DNA from: Phlyctochytrium arcticum
Lineage: Eukaryota > Chytridiomycota > Chytridiomycetes > Chytridiales > Chytridiaceae
Direction of reading: 5' to 3'
DNA: 64,000 bases
Assembly: GCA_025602905.1 (NCBI GenBank)
Contig: JAHLKI010000008.1
Span: forward strand, 248,001 to 312,000
The notes under the pieces are model-generated. The model was not told the origin of the DNA. It searched no databases and saw nothing but the letters and a program-made list of their open reading frames with translations. The position numbers were made by a program, and so were the translations under genes. Positions 57,030-64,000 of this stretch are shown here, in pieces. How positions within the stretch are numbered: position 1 is the stretch's first letter; the number at the start of each line of letters is the position of its first letter.

Positions 57030-57746
57030 TCATTCTTGTCCAGACTTGCGGTGCGATAATTCAGCACGAGGTTGTCCCCATAGCCCAGGACGATCAGCTT
57101 TGGCAAATCTCTCCCTAGTCTTGCTCTTGATAGCCCGCTCAGAATTGTAAAAGAGTCGATTGATGGCATCACGACTGAACTTACAATTTTAGTTTTTGCG
57201 TATTCCCCAAATGCAACAGAGGGCTATACATACCCGTCGGATAAGCTTTCCTGACTATCAGAGCCAATCATCAAGACATTATTTTCTGTATCATGCTCAA
57301 TGGAAATTTCATATTGAAGCCCAATATCACTGTTAAAACGTGTCGGTCAATAAATTCACAATGATAATGATGATGCCAAATAGAAAAACGTACGTGAGCA
57401 CCTTGACGCTTTTCGCCACATCAAACTCGAATGGAATAAAGACCGAGTCCTGCCATCCTTGCACTACTTTTGCTTGATCCGGAATACTGGCCGGCTGCCC
57501 ATCCTCCTCCTCCTTGATCGCTGATTTGACCTCGGGTTCCGTCTTGACCTCAGTCTTGATCTCGGCTGACATCGCAGCAGTGTCTGTAGTTTCAAAGTTT
57601 CCTCCCCCAGCAGCACTGGCGTAGGAAAAGTCGTAACGAAACGTATTTTTTTGTAGGGTAAAGTGCTCGGAACGGTGTGAGGCCATATGCTTCTTTTCGA
57701 GTTCCTCCTTATTAGGAGGAACGAATTGGGTTGGAACGTGATCCAT
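57030..57746 (-). CDS. uncharacterised charged protein, alternative 3' exons
   Basis: Exon 1 (57394-57746, MDHVPTQFVPPNKEELEKK), exon 2 (57234-57329) and exon 3 (57030-57174) give 197 residues ending in a charged stretch (NRLFYNSERAIKSKTRERF, then GLWGQPRAELSHRK). If the acceptor 5 bp upstream is used (exon start 57179), a different frame opens and runs to 56912, giving 238 residues. Read without splicing, exon 1 seems to end in a hydrophobic tail, but that segment is a canonical 64-nt intron (57330-57393). Exon 2 reads SIEHDTENNVLMIGSDSQES. I recognise no family. Confidence 0.5.
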
Positions 57747-58047
57747 TTTTGACAGGGCGGTTTTTTGGCAGCTGTCAAAGAAAATATTAATTCTAAACAA
57801 ACAATCGGGAAAAATCGCGTTTTGACAGCAATTGCAAAAATGTTCCCACGGGTCAGCAAAACACGTGTTCCACCTTGCCGGTTTGGTTTGGCCGTTTGGG
57901 CGGTTTGACGGCACGGAAATTTGGAAAATTCATACCACAGCAGATTTATAAATTTAAAAACAAAAAGACAAAGAGAGAGCTGCTTCTCTAGAAGCAAAAA
58001 AGAAGACGTCCTGATACATCTCAAAAACATATCTTCCGTCCGGTTGT

Positions 58048-60857
<2,810 letters not shown>

Positions 60858-61307
60858 TTCGCCGAGTTGGAGGGAAAGCTCGAGGCTCTGGTGTTCAAGA
60901 GGAGAGGTAAGGCAAAGAGTCGGTAATTTCACAATTTCTGTTCATACTGCTGCTAGCTGCCTCGATGAACGCGCCCCAACAAACAAAGTCAATTAGGGCT
61001 GGATTGCGCAGGCCATTTTCCAATGATTTTCCAAGGAGCTTTTCTTGAAAAAGTTCATTAAAATGTCAGAGATATAATATCATACAGGAAGGGAATGAAA
61101 CAAAGAAGAGAAGGGCAAGATTGGTATACGGCCTTGGCGAAGAACTACCCCGCGTCTTCCTCAGAGCTATTCTATGGTACAGACGAACATCAGCTTTTGG
61201 TCCTTATCAACGGCGGTCGAGCAGTACATTCAGAGCTTTGGTCTTTGCAGTTACAGCCAAAAAAAAAGGAGACAGCCGGAAAATGTCCGTTAATAAATAA
61301 GTCCTGT
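60858..61307. other. intergenic between kinesin-13 and transporter genes
   Basis: 450 bp upstream of kinesin-13 and downstream of the transporter. A plus-strand ORF at about 61095 has no recognisable motif and is partly antisense to the transporter end. Nothing else seen. Confidence 0.4.
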
Positions 61308-62577
61308 TCACGCTTCTTCGGCTTTGGTTTGGCCAAGTTTTGTCGGGCTGGTCGGAGGCGACACATTCACAGTGTGATGATGTGATACAGAGTCCTCCTT
61401 TTTGGGATGCGGAGATGTGGCTGCTAGTTCTACCGAGGATCGGTATACGGCGGGCGTTGCCTGGTAGCCACCTTTGCCATTTGATCTGGAAAATACAAAA
61501 TGAGAATCAAAACACTGGGTTGGTAAATAAAGCAAGTGATGAATGTACCGTCGAGTCAGGAACTCCATAGTATAGTGCACGGGATCTGTCCAAAAAGGCT
61601 CGGTCCGAGTCTTGTATCGTACGAGACCAAGAAGACAGATGCAATAACCAAAACCTTGCACTGCTGAAATAATCTCGCCGTGGAAAATAAAGGGAGCCAC
61701 GCCGACAATGCCAATATCTTTTATCAGGCCACAAAGAGCGAGAATCAGTGTAGAGGTCTTCTTGATGACCATGACCGACGACACATTCAGACAGAACGAT
61801 GTTGCTCCATTGAAGATAAACACCCAAAAGCCAACCCTGGCGAATGCCTCGTAGTTGATGGTACTTCCCTCCCACAGATATGCAACAATAGCGTTCGTGA
61901 CGGCGCAGACGGGTGCAAAGTAGTACAGCCCTACTAGGGCTTCCATCTTGAGATCTCGTCCAGAAAGCAGCTTTTGAATCATGACCAACCGGGTGGATTC
62001 AAAGACTAATGCCGCCGACTGCAGCACAAACCCTACGAGCACAAAGTTGATTTCGCCGTAGGAGGCAATGGTGATTCCAAAGGTGATGAACAGCACATTA
62101 AGAAAGATGCCGAGATTGGGCTTCTCGGTGCCGAAAAGCCATGACATGAGTAGGACCACCACTGGCGTGGCTGATTTCAGCATTTGAATGAAGGAGACGG
62201 ATAGATAAACATCTAATCACAGAAGCAAAGGTTGAGCGTCGAGTTGATGTCTCAAGGGAAGAGACTCAGTAGGAATTCTTACATGCATAGTTTCCACAGG
62301 CAAGAGATCCCGAAAATAGTATTCCAATGGGCAGAACCGACGTACTCCACTTGCCCCAAGTCAACCGCTTGTTGACTTCCTCCACTCCATCGACCATATG
62401 CGTAAACCTGCGTAGCAAGCGGGTCGCTATGGTCGCCACCGTCAAATGATATGTAGTGAGCATGACGGGAAACGGAAACTCGAGCTCGACGAGAATGTAG
62501 CGGTTGGTAAAGATGATGGCGGACGAGAAAAAGAACCAGGCGCTGATATACAGCACTGGACTCGTGCGAGCTGCCAT
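61308..62577 (-). CDS. triose-phosphate-transporter family (DMT) membrane protein
   Basis: Drug/metabolite superfamily transporter of the TPT/nucleotide-sugar group, normally in Golgi or ER membranes. Three exons (62283-62577, 61549-62212, 61485-61308) give 378 residues. The family start is seen in SPVLYISAWFFFSSAIIFTN and LEFPFPVMLTTYHLTVATI, then NYAYVYLSVSFIQMLKSATP across the first intron and the conserved SLFGTEKPN-like turn (WLFGTEKPNLGIFLNVLFI). About ten hydrophobic segments occur. The lysine-containing SSVMVIKKTSTLILALCGLI region is the second conserved TPT site. The tail is hydrophilic. Substrate unknown; the start at 62577 gives the best match to the family N-terminus. Confidence 0.85.
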
Positions 62578-63140
62578 CTTGTCAGTTTGCGCTATATAAG
62601 GCGGTTTAACAAACGGTTGAAGATCTCGTTTGCCGTTGAAAATGAGACTCCCTCGGAGCAAAAACCACCAGGCGCTTGGACGCGACAGCTGACGAAAGCA
62701 AACAGCGGCGATCATGCACCAGCGGCAGCCCTGGTTTGACCTGTCAAAAACATGGCTTTTGCTGTATATAGTCGGTTTTCCTTTTGAAAAAGGGCATTGG
62801 CATCAGATGGAGAAAGAGGGGATATGGACAGCTTGGGCCCAGCTGAACTGCAAAAAGAAATGGAAATTTTTTATAATTTACTTTTTTTTTGGGAGATGAT
62901 TTCAATATGCTAGTCAATCTATATAGAAGAGTAGAAGAGAAGGGGGGGAATGGGAATATACAGAAAAAAAAGTAAAATTCACAGGAGAATTGTTGTGGGG
63001 TTGGGTTTAAAGTGGACGGTGCGGGTGAAGTAACAGGAATGGTACACTGGGACGACGACACAAGGTATATATTGGAGGATGGGGAACAAAGAGGTTGGTA
63101 AAATGGATGGTAATGGACAATCCCTAGCGCCGACAAATCC
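62578..63140. other. intergenic, T-rich and A-rich tracts
   Basis: This lies between the transporter start and the partial gene at the right edge. It has a T-run at about 62881 and an A-run at about 62964. Chance ORFs only. Confidence 0.45.
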
Positions 63141-64000
63141 TCAGCGGGAGCGGCCCATGGCTCGCTTCTTCCCAAGCTTCCGACGCCCTTCCACGACAGG
63201 AGGAGCAAAGTAAGAGGTAGGCGGGTCCGTCGCAATCACTCTACCGTCGCCTTGCTGTTCGTCATAATAGCCTACCAGAGGGTGGACTTCGGCAGGAGCG
63301 ACGTCCGGCTCGTCAATATACACCGGTACAACCGCGCCCAAAAGATAGTCCCATTTCCAGATGGGTGTCCGCGTTTTTTGCACAACAGGCTCTTCTACGG
63401 CTGGTGTTGCTTCGACTGCTGGCTCTTCGGTCGGTTCGGGCGGGGGCGGAAGCTCACCCGTTTCGGCATAAAAGTTCCAGCTCTTGACGGCTCGTTGCTG
63501 ATTTGGATTCCTTTGTACTGGTACAATAGGAGGCCGCACGCGTTCAGGTCGGCGAGTACTCTGCTCTGGGCGTGATAGTCTCCTAGAAGCAGAAGAAGAT
63601 GTGGGCCGAAAGAAGTTTGCGTTGGGTGCAGACTCGCTTCCAGAACCAGCGCTTGAACTTCTGGGTACAGGTGGCCGAGCTCCGGAAGGTTTAGTCTCCG
63701 ATGGACGGGTGCGGGGTTGAGTAGCCACCGCTTCAACCCTTGCTTTGCCGGCTGCCACGGCCACAGATGTTGGTACATTCTTATTCACAACAACTGTCGC
63801 GGTTGTTTTTTCAACAACCACGGTAGTCATCCGGGTGGTAGTTGGTCCATCGGTAGTGGGGTCCGTGTAAGCACCAAGATCTGGTATATCATCCAATCCA
63901 TCCCCGTGATCTTCGGGAAAATCTTCATCCTCCTGTGCAGTAAGCGCGGCAGCCACCGTAGCAGCAGCCGGTGGTGCAGTAGGTGCAGCCAAAGCGGCAG
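63141..64000 (-). CDS. low-complexity protein, 5' part beyond window
   Basis: The frame is open from the right edge to a stop at 63141 and no ATG start is visible, so this is the C-terminal part (about 285 residues) of a longer product or a late exon. It is rich in Ala, Pro, Thr and Arg, with an acidic patch (EDEDFPEDHGDGLDDIPDLG) near the edge and poly-Pro and Glu blocks (GELPPPPEPTEEPAVEATPA). The more ordered C-terminus has TPIWKWDYLLGAVVPVYIDE and ends RRKLGKKRAMGRSR. No family recognised. Confidence 0.6.
   Translation of the reverse strand, partial: AALAAPTAPPAAATVAAALTAQEDEDFPEDHGDGLDDIPDLGAYTDPTTDGPTTTRMTTVVVEKTTATVVVNKNVPTSVAVAAGKARVEAVATQPRTRPSETKPSGARPPVPRSSSAGSGSESAPNANFFRPTSSSASRRLSRPEQSTRRPERVRPPIVPVQRNPNQQRAVKSWNFYAETGELPPPPEPTEEPAVEATPAVEEPVVQKTRTPIWKWDYLLGAVVPVYIDEPDVAPAEVHPLVGYYDEQQGDGRVIATDPPTSYFAPPVVEGRRKLGKKRAMGRSR

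Noticed and set aside
57333..57392. C-terminal transmembrane anchor of the unknown protein
   Set aside because: The segment has canonical splice sites at both ends and its removal keeps a longer open frame.
62744..63235. Minus-strand ORF of 163 codons
   Set aside because: Composition follows T/C-rich tracts and it overlaps the end of the better-supported low-complexity gene in another frame.

Overview
The window is nuclear DNA of an intron-rich, gene-dense opisthokont, most likely a zoosporic (chytrid-type) fungus. Nearly every gene is split by short GT-AG introns, mostly about 40-80 nt, and intergenic gaps are usually a few hundred bases or less. The gene set joins general eukaryotic housekeeping (RIO2, CSN7, VIP1, RRP4, XPB, p115, SERINC, FKBP) with genes typical of flagellated or crawling cells: a dynein-2 intermediate chain (WDR60 type), a kinesin-13 with an N-terminal SAM domain, a tubby-like protein and a SCAR/WAVE actin nucleation-promoting factor. 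Dikarya generally lack the WDR60, tubby and SCAR/WAVE families while chytrids keep them. The species was not identified. All intron-exon models were built by hand from splice consensus, reading-frame phase and remembered family motifs; no alignment or transcript evidence was available.

Left part (1-11.2 kb): RIO2 kinase on the minus strand, then a gene-poor stretch with a duplicated 48-bp segment. Next is a MULE-like DNA transposon (about 4.41-7.08 kb) with 27-bp terminal inverted repeats and a SWIM-finger transposase gene that carries a lesion. An SDR-like (DUF1776-like) gene follows, whose start overlaps the 3' end of a 14-exon spastin gene on the same strand.

Middle-left (11.4-28.2 kb): a Ser-rich coiled-coil protein, COP9 signalosome subunit 7, the VIP1 inositol pyrophosphate kinase, an RluA-type RNA pseudouridine synthase, an intronless Crypton-like tyrosine recombinase next to a tRNA-Gly(TCC), exosome subunit RRP4 divergent from mitochondrial ribosomal protein uL6m, and a serine incorporator.

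Middle-right (28.2-47.5 kb): a small unknown gene, SCAR/WAVE divergent from an STK19-like gene, two adjacent intronless Pro-rich single-pass membrane proteins, a USP12/46-type deubiquitinase divergent from a secretory-pathway FKBP, a complex I ESSS (NDUFB11) subunit divergent from a tubby-like protein, a RecA-fold SWSAP1-like ATPase with an altered Walker A motif, and the p115/Uso1 tether.

Right part (47.6-64 kb): WDR60-type dynein-2 intermediate chain, XPB helicase, a mitochondrial carrier, an unknown protein, SAM-kinesin-13, a triose-phosphate-transporter-family protein and the 3' part of a low-complexity gene cut by the window edge. No operon-like logic is expected. Themes that recur are cytoskeleton and cilium (spastin, SCAR, tubby, WDR60, kinesin-13) and RNA or ribosome biogenesis (RIO2, RRP4, PUS, uL6m). 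The two mobile elements are the most accessory parts of the window.
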